From Maribacter luteus (GTDB lineage: Bacteria; Bacteroidota; Bacteroidia; Flavobacteriales; Flavobacteriaceae), in NCBI RefSeq assembly GCF_009674825.1, contig NZ_WKJH01000002.1, forward strand, positions 1 through 64,000: a stretch of DNA of 64,000 nucleotides. Direction: 5' to 3'. Position numbers and translations under genes: made by a program. Shown piece by piece: positions 16,765-26,813 of this stretch (positions are counted from its first letter, which is position 1; each line of letters opens with the position of its first letter). The notes under the pieces were generated by a model. That model was not told the origin of the DNA and searched no databases. It worked only from the letters and a program-made list of their open reading frames with translations.

Positions 16765-18579
16765 TCAAACCACCTTTTCAAAGTCGACCAATTTACCGAT
16801 TTCAAGATCTAAAAGCCTTAATTTCTCCCTACTCTGCTCCAAATCCTCCAAAACCTTATTCCTCGTTTGCATAAAGGCCTCTGTTGACGATTTGAAAATC
16901 GACTCATAATAAGTAATACCTTGATTTAGGTTCTTTACGAAAGTAGCAAAATAGTTTTCTTGCTTTTTATTTACTATTTCCTTGACTTCCCCTATCTTAT
17001 TTTTTAGGTAATCGATATAGATAGAAAGTTCCTTTACGAACATATTGGGACGAACACAATCGGTAATTACATTGGTCCTTCCATAGATATGATCGGTCAT
17101 TTCCTTTAAACCCATCAATTTGGAGAAATAGGCCATATTAGGTCCCGGACAAACGGAAACCCCTTCGCCTTCTACCCTGGTGTCGATATTATTCACCATT
17201 AATGCCGATGTACCCAAACCAACGCAGATACAAGATTTTTCCACGATTTTATCAAACTGTTGTTGGTAATCATCTTTAGGTAAACCCTGTTCATCCAATT
17301 GTTTTAATTTCAAGTGCTGATACTGTCTGGAAGCAACACAGATATCCTTTTCTGTAAATTCATGGTTTAAGGACACATATTTTCGTGGACAGGAACTACC
17401 CGGCCTACCCTTTGCGATTAAAGCTGCTTTTTCAACATCCTTGGTATTGCCCCTAAGACTGTTGAAAGGCACGCCCAAAGGTGATATATTGCTCAAATAA
17501 AGATCGTTTTCCTTAGCGGCCATTAATTTCTCCATGGTGGCATCATCCACGGTTGTGGCCTCCGGTACCAAAAGAAAAGGTGTTCCCCAACCTACGGAAT
17601 CCAACTCATAGGTATCGATAAGGAATTGATGTTCTTCGGCCGTCCCGACCCCACCCTGGGCCGTAATCTTCAGTGGCAAAGTCGTTTCGGGAACAATGGT
17701 ATTTTTATTTTGCAAGGCTTGTACCAATACTTCAAAAGTAGATGAGATCAATTCATCCCGTTTTTCTTTGAATTCTTGCAGTACAGGCCCCAGCAAATAA
17801 CCATCGGTCGCGAAGGCATGCCCTCCGCAATTCAATCCTGACTCTATACGGTATTCTGATACCCAAAGTCCTTTTTTAGCCAAGAATTTCCCCTGGATCA
17901 TCGCTGAACGAAAATCGCTCACCTTTAAAACGATCTTCTTTTTCAGGAACCCCTCTTTGGTCGGATAAAAATCCTTGAATTTTTCCATATAGCCATATAA
18001 CCTTGGGCTCATACCTGCTGAAAGAATCACGGAAGAATGAAGGTCACTTTCGGCAAACCCCCTAAGTGCGGCATGGGCATCATTATACTCAGACGGTAAT
18101 TTCTCACCTTTCGAATAATTGACCTTATCCACTTTCGTCATGATATTCACATCGATACTCCCAAGTGGCAAATGATCTTTCAACCAATTACCTGCATCAT
18201 GGATATTTATTTTATCCGTAAGGTGCTTCAATTCTTTTTTCAACGAATTACCATCGGGCAACATACCCATATATTTTTTCAATTCGTTACCCTTGTTGAT
18301 GGTCGTATCTTTTAATTCCTCGAATTTTTTATCTGTTAATGTATTGATGAGATTGAGATAAGATGTAATCCGCTTTGCCCGAAAGTCCTCTATTTTATCC
18401 GTTATCTCTTTATAGGGCATCTCATGTAACTCACAGTACATTTTCCTTAACTTTTCAAGAAGGATGTCATCGACCAGGGAAATAACCGAGTCAATACCAT
18501 ATTGAGCGACTTTCAAAGGGGAATCAATCGTGAATCCTATGCCCATAACAGGAATATGGAAAGAATGTGCTTTTTTCAT
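16765..18579 (-). CDS. Nitronate monooxygenase-like FMN-barrel protein, role unknown
   Basis: A 604-residue protein. It opens with IPVMGIGFTIDSPLKVAQYG and later shows ITAQGGVGTAEEHQFLI then VGWGTPFLLVPEAT, which follows the GG(I/V)G...GTPFL pattern of NMO/2-nitropropane dioxygenase and PfaD-type FMN barrels. It is much longer than NMO (about 320-360 residues). Insertions include five cysteine sites (NCGGHAF, SSCPRKY, KSCICVG, VCPGPNM, TDCVRPN) that could bind a metal or cluster, and a coiled-coil C-terminus. The substrate is unknown. The ATG at 18579 is clear. It appears to be a single-gene unit. Confidence 0.5.
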   Translation of the reverse strand: MKKAHSFHIPVMGIGFTIDSPLKVAQYGIDSVISLVDDILLEKLRKMYCELHEMPYKEITDKIEDFRAKRITSYLNLINTLTDKKFEELKDTTINKGNELKKYMGMLPDGNSLKKELKHLTDKINIHDAGNWLKDHLPLGSIDVNIMTKVDKVNYSKGEKLPSEYNDAHAALRGFAESDLHSSVILSAGMSPRLYGYMEKFKDFYPTKEGFLKKKIVLKVSDFRSAMIQGKFLAKKGLWVSEYRIESGLNCGGHAFATDGYLLGPVLQEFKEKRDELISSTFEVLVQALQNKNTIVPETTLPLKITAQGGVGTAEEHQFLIDTYELDSVGWGTPFLLVPEATTVDDATMEKLMAAKENDLYLSNISPLGVPFNSLRGNTKDVEKAALIAKGRPGSSCPRKYVSLNHEFTEKDICVASRQYQHLKLKQLDEQGLPKDDYQQQFDKIVEKSCICVGLGTSALMVNNIDTRVEGEGVSVCPGPNMAYFSKLMGLKEMTDHIYGRTNVITDCVRPNMFVKELSIYIDYLKNKIGEVKEIVNKKQENYFATFVKNLNQGITYYESIFKSSTEAFMQTRNKVLEDLEQSREKLRLLDLEIGKLVDFEKVV

Positions 18580-18833
18580 TAGTTAAAATTTTTAATTAAT
18601 CTGAAAATAAGCGTAATACAAAATCACTGTTTAGACCAAACGTCTCGCTTTCGCATAAAAAAATTAATTATTCGGTTTGGTAAACAAAAAATTAATTTTG
18701 TTCATGCTCATTTCATAAACTCATTGATTGTTGGGTTGAACGGGGATCAAAACCCGCATTCGGCATCTTTAAAATTGCCAAAAGGAAACAAACCTAACCG
18801 GTGTAAATGACAAATAATATGACATTTGTCATA

Positions 18834-19295
18834 CTACACCATTTGACTCAAGATTTTTTCAAAGCAAACGCTATTTTCAATTCCGGCATATTGCCCGTAG
18901 TTGGGAATGATCATGTAGTTATTTCTGGTATATAATTGAATGGCCTCTGGTTGTTTTTTTCCGGTTTCAAGAACGCATTTTCCATAGGACATTTCCGCGG
19001 CCCAATTTTCGAGCTCCGCCAATATTTTGGAAGCATACCCTTTTCCCCTGTACCCAGGCAAAGTGTACATTCGTTTAACCTCCATGATTTTGGGTGTCAT
19101 TTCCTTAATTGCCCCACAACCACAAGGGGTGTCATTTTCATAAAGCACAATAACATACTTAATGGCATCTATGGCATTGAATTGATGGTAAAAGTCATGA
19201 TCTTCACCATCACGAATGGCCAAATCCGCATCTAGCAATTTCACAAGATGTTTAAAATCCGTATTTCCCGAATTCGTCCTTACCAACCGTATCAT
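18834..19295 (-). CDS. GNAT-family N-acetyltransferase
   Basis: A 153-residue GNAT fold. The acetyl-CoA loop is seen as RMYTLPGYRGKGYASKIL (the R/Q-x-x-G-x-G/A pattern), followed by the usual ELENWAAEMSYGKCVLETG strand and a C-terminal LYTRNNYMIIPNYG segment. The substrate is unknown; the closest visible style is the small amine or amino-acid acetyltransferases. The start lies two bases after the stop of the DinB-like gene upstream, so the two form an operon. Confidence 0.85.
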   Translation of the reverse strand: MIRLVRTNSGNTDFKHLVKLLDADLAIRDGEDHDFYHQFNAIDAIKYVIVLYENDTPCGCGAIKEMTPKIMEVKRMYTLPGYRGKGYASKILAELENWAAEMSYGKCVLETGKKQPEAIQLYTRNNYMIIPNYGQYAGIENSVCFEKILSQMV

Positions 19296-19297
19296 AT

Positions 19298-19888
19298 CTA
19301 TTCGCGAACTTTACCTGTGAACATACTTGCTTTCGAATTAAAGGGATTACCATCAGAGCGCCTCATCAATACGATTTGCCCTGCATGCCAAACCGCATCT
19401 TCGATAGGTCCGTTTATCTGATACCAAAAAGGGTATTCGGTTAGGCCTTCTTCTTTTTTATAAACAATATTATGAGCCGCCAAATCCTCAGAAACCCTGA
19501 ACAAATCACTTGCCATTTTCAGATTTGTTAATGTCATTGATCTTAATTCCTTTATTTGCGGTTTTACCCGTTCAATGGTAAGGTCATTGGGTTCTTTTTT
19601 GGCCGAATTCAGGATAATCAACGATAATCCATGAACATGCTCCATGGTCTCGGCAATGCTCCTCCCGTTTTCACTGGGCCTATATTCCAAATTCCCTTCG
19701 GTGAGTCCTTCAGTAGCCCAATAATATCTAAACCCCAAACCATCGATCATCCGGGACACGACCGCTCCCGCTGAATAATCTTCAGGTGCTTCGGGAATCG
19801 TAGCATATGGCACATCATTCTCCATAGTTTCCTGTGCATTAAGGTTTACAAACACCGTTAAGATAAAAAGTCCTAAATAATTTTTCAC
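19298..19888 (-). CDS. DinB-superfamily protein with signal peptide
   Basis: A 196-residue protein with an N-terminal Sec signal (cleavage near NAQ, residue 19) followed by a DinB/YfiT-like four-helix bundle. The likely metal ligands are His in MEHVHGL and in AVWHAGQIV, the usual spacing in this superfamily. DinB-like proteins are often thiol-dependent transferases, but an exported one has no clear assignment. Translation appears to start at GTG (19888). It is followed closely by the GNAT gene and preceded by the aldose-epimerase-like gene 10 bases upstream. Confidence 0.75.
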   Translation of the reverse strand: MKNYLGLFILTVFVNLNAQETMENDVPYATIPEAPEDYSAGAVVSRMIDGLGFRYYWATEGLTEGNLEYRPSENGRSIAETMEHVHGLSLIILNSAKKEPNDLTIERVKPQIKELRSMTLTNLKMASDLFRVSEDLAAHNIVYKKEEGLTEYPFWYQINGPIEDAVWHAGQIVLMRRSDGNPFNSKASMFTGKVRE

Positions 19889-19898
19889 GAATCTTGTT

Positions 19899-20678
19899 TT
19901 ATTTTTTAGGTTGCAAATTCACCTTGAAGTTACCATTATCCGCATTCAAGTGGAAAAAGCCCTTATGAAGTTCTTTTTGTTCCACGTCATACGGGTAGAA
20001 GGTTATGGGTTCTATACAAACCATATTATCAACTTCTGTCCAGAGCATGAAATGACCAAAACCCTCTGTCGAAATCACCAAACTTTGTTCATCGCTCAAC
20101 AGGATGGATTCACAATTCGGAATCTGCATGGCCCTACTCCCGACCTCGATAATTTCCGGAATACCAATAACCTTCCCATTTGCTTTTATACCCACATTTT
20201 CACCAAGCAACTTAAAAGCAGGATGGTAGCCCAACATAAAAGGCATACCTTGCTCCCCTTCAATCGTAAAGGAAATATACAGGCCATCTTTTTTTAGCCG
20301 GAAGGACTTTTTAAAGCTAAAATCATAAGGCCAGAACAATTCAGCTGCGGTGGACTTATCCGGATATTTAGAATTCTTAACCTTGGTATTGGCTTTATAT
20401 TCCTTCACCAATTCCACCGAATCTTCCGTTTTTTCAACAACTATATAATCCAACTCACGAAGCAATCCGTGCTGATCTTGAACCGCATTACCTTTTGGTG
20501 TTTCTACAGAAAAACCCGCATCGGCCGTTGGGCCAATGATCGGAAACATTTCGGTATCCGAATTTCGCCAACCCGGACTCCCTTTTTGATGAATGAACTC
20601 ATAGCCCCCTACATTGTAACTTACCAGTTCGCCAGCATCTATTTTTACTGTTTGTAAATCAAATTTTAAGTTCACCAT
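19899..20678 (-). CDS. Aldose 1-epimerase family protein
   Basis: A 259-residue galactose-mutarotase-like protein without a signal peptide. Visible landmarks are GGYEFIHQKGSPGWRN near the start, FWPYDFSFKKSF mid-sequence, FMLGYHPAFKL with the conserved His, and the terminal VCIEPITFYP motif with the likely catalytic Glu. It should interconvert sugar anomers in the cytoplasm; the exact sugar is unknown. A clear AGAGG sits directly before the ATG. The start is three bases after the M20 peptidase stop, making a chain of four closely spaced minus-strand genes. Confidence 0.85.
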   Translation of the reverse strand: MVNLKFDLQTVKIDAGELVSYNVGGYEFIHQKGSPGWRNSDTEMFPIIGPTADAGFSVETPKGNAVQDQHGLLRELDYIVVEKTEDSVELVKEYKANTKVKNSKYPDKSTAAELFWPYDFSFKKSFRLKKDGLYISFTIEGEQGMPFMLGYHPAFKLLGENVGIKANGKVIGIPEIIEVGSRAMQIPNCESILLSDEQSLVISTEGFGHFMLWTEVDNMVCIEPITFYPYDVEQKELHKGFFHLNADNGNFKVNLQPKK

Positions 20679-20681
20679 CCT

Positions 20682-21980
20682 CTATTCATTAATAAGTCTA
20701 TAAATAAGTACCGCTGTTCGTTTGGTCAGCGCCTCTATTGTATTCAAATTTACCGTCTCCTCAGGAGTATGCGCCCCAGTACCCATGGTTCCCAAACCAT
20801 CTAAACAATCTACATAGGCCGCAACGAACGAGGTATCGGCAGCACCACGTTTCCCCGGATCATAGGCAATGACCTCCCCCTGTTTTAAATCCAAACTCAC
20901 TTGGTTCAATTGCTTTAACAAAGCCTTGTTCCCTTCCGTAGGTCCCATAGCAGGGTAACTATCCTCGAATTTTATCTCAGCCGTTGTATGGGGAAGATTA
21001 TCGGCCACGATCTCTCGCATTTTTTTTCGGGCATTTTCCTTTTGCTCTTCCGAAATAAATCGCAAGCCTCCTTTTACCACGGCAGTTTGTGCAACTACAT
21101 TACTTTTTCCGAAGGCATTCCCTTTTCCAGTTTTAACATCATAATCCAAAAACGTACCTCCCAATAAAACACCAGGGTTAAAAGTTAAATATTCTTCACC
21201 TCGAACTTCATTATAAAATCGGTTTAGAATCCTCGACATTTCAAATATCGCACCCGCACCGACCTCTTCACTGAAAATACCGGAAGAATGCGAGCGTTTC
21301 CCTTTGACCTCAACTTCCCAACCTGATGATCCCCTACGGGCAACGGTTGCATAATTAAAGCCCGTGGAAGTTTCAAAACCCAAAGCTATGTCGCTACGTT
21401 TAGCTGCATCTACCAAATCTTTTCTACTTATTTCCAAAGGCTTTCCACTACTCTCTTCGTCACCGGTAAAGGCAACGATAATCTGGGCATCACCCAACAA
21501 ACCATTTTCCTTTAAGGCGCGTAAAGCATAAAGAATGATAACGTTACCGCCTTTCATGTCGTTTCCGCCCGGCGCATGGGCAATACTGTCATTGACCATC
21601 TCAAAGGTCTGGAACGGACTATCTTCTTCAAAGACCGTATCTAAATGCCCGATCAATAATAATTTTTTACCTTTTGTTCCTCTGGTTTCCGCGAATAAAT
21701 GTCCGGCACGGTTCATTTCCGCAGGCATACCAAACCAAGTTGTTTCAAAATCAATGGCTTCGAAGGCATCATTAAATACTTGCCCCACTTCTTTGACTCC
21801 TTCTAAATTCAGTGTCCCACTATTAATGTTCACTGTTTTTTCCAAAAAAGAAATCGCCTCCGAATTGTTCTTTTCGACGGTTTTTATCAATTTCTTTTCT
21901 GTCTTGGAAAGCTTTTGAGCCGAAGTTTGAAAACAAAATAATGATATTGAAAGGACTGCAATGAGTAATCTTTTATTCAT
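20682..21980 (-). CDS. M20-family metallopeptidase (glutamate carboxypeptidase-like), secreted
   Basis: A 432-residue zinc exopeptidase with a Sec signal (cleavage after SAQ, about residue 21). Metal and catalytic landmarks are GHLDTVFEEDSPF, GGNDMKGG (bridging Asp), FTGDEESSGKP (catalytic Glu pair) and a final GTGAHTPEE. These match carboxypeptidase G2-type enzymes that remove C-terminal Glu or hydrolyse small dipeptides in the periplasm. It heads the operon that continues into the aldose epimerase-like, DinB-like and GNAT genes. The specificity is not visible. Confidence 0.88.
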   Translation of the reverse strand: MNKRLLIAVLSISLFCFQTSAQKLSKTEKKLIKTVEKNNSEAISFLEKTVNINSGTLNLEGVKEVGQVFNDAFEAIDFETTWFGMPAEMNRAGHLFAETRGTKGKKLLLIGHLDTVFEEDSPFQTFEMVNDSIAHAPGGNDMKGGNVIILYALRALKENGLLGDAQIIVAFTGDEESSGKPLEISRKDLVDAAKRSDIALGFETSTGFNYATVARRGSSGWEVEVKGKRSHSSGIFSEEVGAGAIFEMSRILNRFYNEVRGEEYLTFNPGVLLGGTFLDYDVKTGKGNAFGKSNVVAQTAVVKGGLRFISEEQKENARKKMREIVADNLPHTTAEIKFEDSYPAMGPTEGNKALLKQLNQVSLDLKQGEVIAYDPGKRGAADTSFVAAYVDCLDGLGTMGTGAHTPEETVNLNTIEALTKRTAVLIYRLINE

Positions 21981-22018
21981 GGTTTTTGAAATTAAGTGTA
22001 TCTCTATGATCGGTTTTT

Positions 22019-23257
22019 CTATTCAAATTTTATGGCCTTGACCGGACTTATCCTTGTAATGATATAAGAGGGTACTAACAGCATCAACAAACATAGGATC
22101 AATACGCCCAGGTTAAGGAGTACAACAGTGACTACATCAATATGAACCGGAATATATTCCATATAATACTCTTGAGGATTAGGGAATTTCAGGAATCGGT
22201 ATTTCCCCTGTAACCATATAAAACCCAACCCTAGGAGATTGCCCCAAAAAAGTCCGATGGCAATTAAATAAGCGGCATTGTAAAGGAATATTTTCCGAAT
22301 ACTCCAGTTTCCCGTTCCCAAAGCTTTTAAAATTCCGATCATCTGGGTCCGTTCCAGGATCAAAACCAAAAGAGCTGTAATCATATTAATACCACCAACG
22401 ATAATCATGATACCTATGATCAGGGCTATATTAAAATCGAACAACCCGATCCATTCGAAAATCTTATAATATTTATTCGTAATCGTCTGGGTATCTAAAT
22501 TTGATAAGATCTTACCATAGATTTCCCTGTTTTTCTGTTCCAAATCATCAAAACCATTGAGAAAAACCTCAAAATTACCTACTTGGTTCTCATCCCATTT
22601 GTTCATGCGTTGAATATGGCGAATATCAACAAAAACGTACATACCATCGATCTCTTCAAAACCACTATCGTAAATACCAACTACTTTGAACCGCCTTTGG
22701 TTCGGTTTCAAAGGATCTTCCTCTTTAGGAAAGAATGCCGAGAAAGAATCCCCGACCTTCAAATGCAACCTATTGGCCATTAATTTGGACAGTAACACCT
22801 CAGTATTCAAATCCCCAGAGTAATCTGGCAATACACCATCTACCAAGTATTCTTTGAAAATACCCCAATTAAAATCGGATCCTACCCCTTTGGCTATAAA
22901 CCCCTCGAAAGTCTCTTCAGTTCTTATTATACCCCCTTTGGTAGCTACCGCTTGAACATGTACAATACCATCGACAATAGTGAAATTAGGATAAAAATCC
23001 TGCTCCTTTGAAACGGGTACCAATGAAACATCCGAATTGTTGTTGTCATAATTATATATCTGGATATGACCGTTGAAGGCCGCAACTTTTTCACGAATCT
23101 TGTGCTTAAGTCCAACCCCGGTGGCTATAGCGATCAGCATCATAAAAACACTAATGGAAATAGCGGCAATCGCTATTTTTATTATTGGCGCAGATATGCT
23201 AATTTTATGCTCCTTACCCCTAATGAGTCGTTTGGCTATAAAATATTCTAAATTCAA
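22019..23257 (-). CDS. LolC/LolE-type ABC transporter permease
   Basis: A 412-residue permease with one N-terminal membrane helix (about 25-48), a large periplasmic MacB-like domain, and three C-terminal helices (about 270-400) of the FtsX family, ending VKAIKFE. The start MNLEYFIAKRLI is that of Bacteroidota LolE-like proteins, which move lipoproteins from the inner membrane. The only usable start is TTG at 23257, as a stop lies 15 bases further upstream. It diverges from the NamZ gene with just three bases between start codons. No ATPase partner gene is adjacent. Confidence 0.85.
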   Translation of the reverse strand: MNLEYFIAKRLIRGKEHKISISAPIIKIAIAAISISVFMMLIAIATGVGLKHKIREKVAAFNGHIQIYNYDNNNSDVSLVPVSKEQDFYPNFTIVDGIVHVQAVATKGGIIRTEETFEGFIAKGVGSDFNWGIFKEYLVDGVLPDYSGDLNTEVLLSKLMANRLHLKVGDSFSAFFPKEEDPLKPNQRRFKVVGIYDSGFEEIDGMYVFVDIRHIQRMNKWDENQVGNFEVFLNGFDDLEQKNREIYGKILSNLDTQTITNKYYKIFEWIGLFDFNIALIIGIMIIVGGINMITALLVLILERTQMIGILKALGTGNWSIRKIFLYNAAYLIAIGLFWGNLLGLGFIWLQGKYRFLKFPNPQEYYMEYIPVHIDVVTVVLLNLGVLILCLLMLLVPSYIITRISPVKAIKFE

Positions 23258-23260
23258 ATT

Positions 23261-24499
23261 ATGGCATTTTTATCCAGTTTCAAAAATACAGTTTTCTTAT
23301 GGGTTTTAATTATGTCAGGTTGTGGAAACACCGAAAAACAGCCTAAAAATAGTATTGATGCAAATATTGGGGGCAACCAAGAGGTTAAAATAAAACCCAT
23401 AGTGGTTGCCGCAAATAGCACTGAAGATTATATTGGTTTATTAAAAAGGAAAAAAGTCGGCGTGGTAGCGAACATCACAAGTGTTATCTTCAAAGAAGAT
23501 GGACACACACATCTTGTAGATTCCCTCTTGAGCCGTAAGATCGATATTAAAAAGGTATTTGCACCAGAACACGGATTTCGCGGACAGGCAGATGCCGGTG
23601 AAAAAGTAAAGGATGGCCTAGACACCAAAACAGGGTTACCCTTGATTTCACTCTATGGAAAAAACCGTAAACCCTCCAAAGAACTTTTACAGGATATAGA
23701 TATTATCTTATTCGATATACAAGACGTGGGAGTTCGTTTTTATACCTATATCGCCACACTTCAATTGGTAATGGAAGCATGTGCCGAAAATGATATCCCC
23801 ATTGTGGTTCTAGATCGCCCCAATCCAAACGGACATTATGTAGATGGGCCAACCATGGAAACAGCACATACGGGTTTTTTGGGTATGACCACCATTCCTT
23901 TAGTCTATGGTATGACCATAGGGGAATATGCCCAAATGATCAATGAAGAAGGATGGCTTACAGACAAGGTCAAGGCTAACCTAACTGTTATCCCCTTGAA
24001 AAATTACTCCCACGATTCGCAATATAGCCTTCCTATTCGGCCTTCCCCCAACCTACCTAACGATACCGCCATTAACCTTTATCCGAGTTTAGGTTTGTTC
24101 GAAGGCACCAACATCAATGCCGGTCGGGGTTCCGAATTTCAATTTCAACGATATGGAGCCTCATTCCTGGATAGCACACAATACGATTTCAAATACCGAC
24201 CAACACCTAACTTCGGCTCAAAAAGCCCTAAGGAAAATGGAAAGATCTGCTATGGAATGGATCTTTCAGAAACTCCTAGAATGAACGAGGTATCAATGAA
24301 GTGGATCATCGATGCTTATGAAAACTCAACGGATAAATCCAAATTCTTCATTACGGACGGATTTACAAAACATGCCGGAACTACCAAATTACAGGAACAA
24401 ATACAAGCCGGACAATCAGAAGCACAAATAAAGGCCTCTTGGCAAGAAGATTTAGAAAAATTCAAGGCTATTAGGAAAAAACATCTCTTATACGAATAA
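23261..24499 (+). CDS. NamZ-type exo-beta-N-acetylmuramidase (DUF1343), lipoprotein
   Basis: A 412-residue DUF1343/GH171 protein. It has a lipobox IMSGC (Cys-21), then the family blocks VGVVANITSV, FAPEHGFRGQADAGE, LISLYGKNRKPS, FDIQDVGVRFYTYI, LDRPNPNG and FEGTNINAGRGSEFQF. Members remove terminal MurNAc from peptidoglycan fragments, so it probably serves cell-wall recycling in the periplasm or at the outer membrane. Its start is three bases from that of the divergent permease, so its promoter and ribosome-binding site must lie inside the permease coding region. Confidence 0.88.
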   Translation: MAFLSSFKNTVFLWVLIMSGCGNTEKQPKNSIDANIGGNQEVKIKPIVVAANSTEDYIGLLKRKKVGVVANITSVIFKEDGHTHLVDSLLSRKIDIKKVFAPEHGFRGQADAGEKVKDGLDTKTGLPLISLYGKNRKPSKELLQDIDIILFDIQDVGVRFYTYIATLQLVMEACAENDIPIVVLDRPNPNGHYVDGPTMETAHTGFLGMTTIPLVYGMTIGEYAQMINEEGWLTDKVKANLTVIPLKNYSHDSQYSLPIRPSPNLPNDTAINLYPSLGLFEGTNINAGRGSEFQFQRYGASFLDSTQYDFKYRPTPNFGSKSPKENGKICYGMDLSETPRMNEVSMKWIIDAYENSTDKSKFFITDGFTKHAGTTKLQEQIQAGQSEAQIKASWQEDLEKFKAIRKKHLLYE

Positions 24500-24590
24500 G
24501 CCTTTCAAGGATTTATTTTCACCCGACAACTTTTAAAATCCAAGGATACACAAACCATAATTTTAAACAATTATCTAAAATCCCACACGT

Positions 24591-24598
24591 TATCTTTA
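24591..24598 (+). promoter_or_regulatory. Near-consensus -7 box before beta-helix gene
   Basis: TATCTTTA matches the Bacteroidota TANNTTTG box except for the last base and lies 20 bases upstream of the ATG at 24618. Confidence 0.3.
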
Positions 24599-24617
24599 AT
24601 ACTAACGTCGTGAAAAA

Positions 24618-25748
<1,131 letters not shown>

Positions 25749-25750
25749 AT

Positions 25751-26242
25751 TTAAGCCAACTTTTTCCTCATTTCTTCCACAATATTGAACGCGGCAGGGC
25801 AAATGGCAACGTTCTTCATGGTAAGATTACTGATCTGCTGAAATTTTTTGCGATCGGTATGCGGAAACTCCCGACATGCCTTGGGTCGAACATCATATAT
25901 TGAACAAAGGTTATCCGCTCCCAAAAAAGTACAGGGCACTTCCTGTAGCACATAATCACTGTCCTCATCGACCCGTAAAAATTGGCCAATGAATTTTTTG
26001 GGCTTCATTCTAAAAAACTTTGCAATGCGCTCAATATCATTATTGGTAAAAAGAGGTCCTGTGGTCTTACAACAATTGGCACAGTCCAAACAATCAGTTC
26101 GCTGAAATTCGGCCTCGTGCAATTCTTGCATCACATAGTCAAGATTCTTTGGTGGTCTCTTCTTTAATTTGGTGAAGAATTTCTTGTTTTCCTTATGCTT
26201 TTCAGCAGCTTTCTTAGGAAGTTGCTTTATAACCTCATCCAT
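25751..26242 (-). CDS. YkgJ-family zinc/iron-cysteine cluster protein
   Basis: A 163-residue cytoplasmic protein with the family cysteine pattern: TDCLDCANCCKTTGP near residue 60, then CTFLGADNLCSIYDVRP and ACREFPHTD. These Cys clusters bind zinc or an Fe-S cluster; the reaction is unknown for most members. Its ATG overlaps the end of the DUF2059 gene by eight bases, so the two are translated together. All expected cysteines are present. Confidence 0.85.
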   Translation of the reverse strand: MDEVIKQLPKKAAEKHKENKKFFTKLKKRPPKNLDYVMQELHEAEFQRTDCLDCANCCKTTGPLFTNNDIERIAKFFRMKPKKFIGQFLRVDEDSDYVLQEVPCTFLGADNLCSIYDVRPKACREFPHTDRKKFQQISNLTMKNVAICPAAFNIVEEMRKKLA

Positions 26243-26756
26243 TCTTCAAAAGACTCATCGAAGTTTCGTACAAATCACGGCTCCATCCCTCGGATACCTT
26301 TGAAATTTCGGTCGTTAGCACTTCTTGTTTGCTTATTATCTTTTGACCAACAGCCGAGTTATAAAAAGTATTTAATTCCTCTTTGTGGACCTCGGTCATT
26401 TTTGCGCGATCCGTAATCAATAAAACCCCGGCTTCCGATTTGTAAAAAGCTGCCATTTGTTTTATTTCCCCTTGGGTAAAATTAGCTTGGTAAATAGGAA
26501 CCATTAAGTTCTTTATATCTGCCAATGCCTTCGGCTTATTCTCCTCCAAATAAGACCACCCCTGTTTATTACCTTCACTTTTTGGGTAGCGCCCTTCCAT
26601 CATGATCATCAATTGGTCATAGGCATATTCATATTGCTGCATACTACCATTGGATTCCAAATAATCCTTTACATCATTTGAGAAATCGGAGTCCTGGGCC
26701 ATGAAGACCGTAGGGACAAAAAGAAAACAAAAAAATAATATTTTAAATTGCTGCAT
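26235..26756 (-). CDS. DUF2059-domain secreted protein
   Basis: I take the ATG at 26756 (173 residues, MQQFKILFF), which gives a clean signal peptide cleaved after MAQ (about residue 20), over an in-frame extension that adds 15 residues ahead of it. The body is helical and contains the DUF2059 pattern FTQGEIKQMAAFYKSEAGV, then VGQKIISKQ. The function of the family is not known; members are periplasmic. It overlaps the YkgJ-type gene by eight bases and diverges from the methyltransferase gene with 57 bases between starts. Confidence 0.8.
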   Translation of the reverse strand: MQQFKILFFCFLFVPTVFMAQDSDFSNDVKDYLESNGSMQQYEYAYDQLMIMMEGRYPKSEGNKQGWSYLEENKPKALADIKNLMVPIYQANFTQGEIKQMAAFYKSEAGVLLITDRAKMTEVHKEELNTFYNSAVGQKIISKQEVLTTEISKVSEGWSRDLYETSMSLLKNG

Positions 26757-26813
26757 ATTCGGTTTTTTATAACGGACTAAAAGCCCCAATTTTGTTTGCA
26801 AATTACGAATTAT

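Noticed and set aside
18701-18780. GC-richer patch CGGGGATCAAAACCCGC between genes
   Set aside because: Checked as a tRNA T-arm; no acceptor, anticodon or D arms are present around it.
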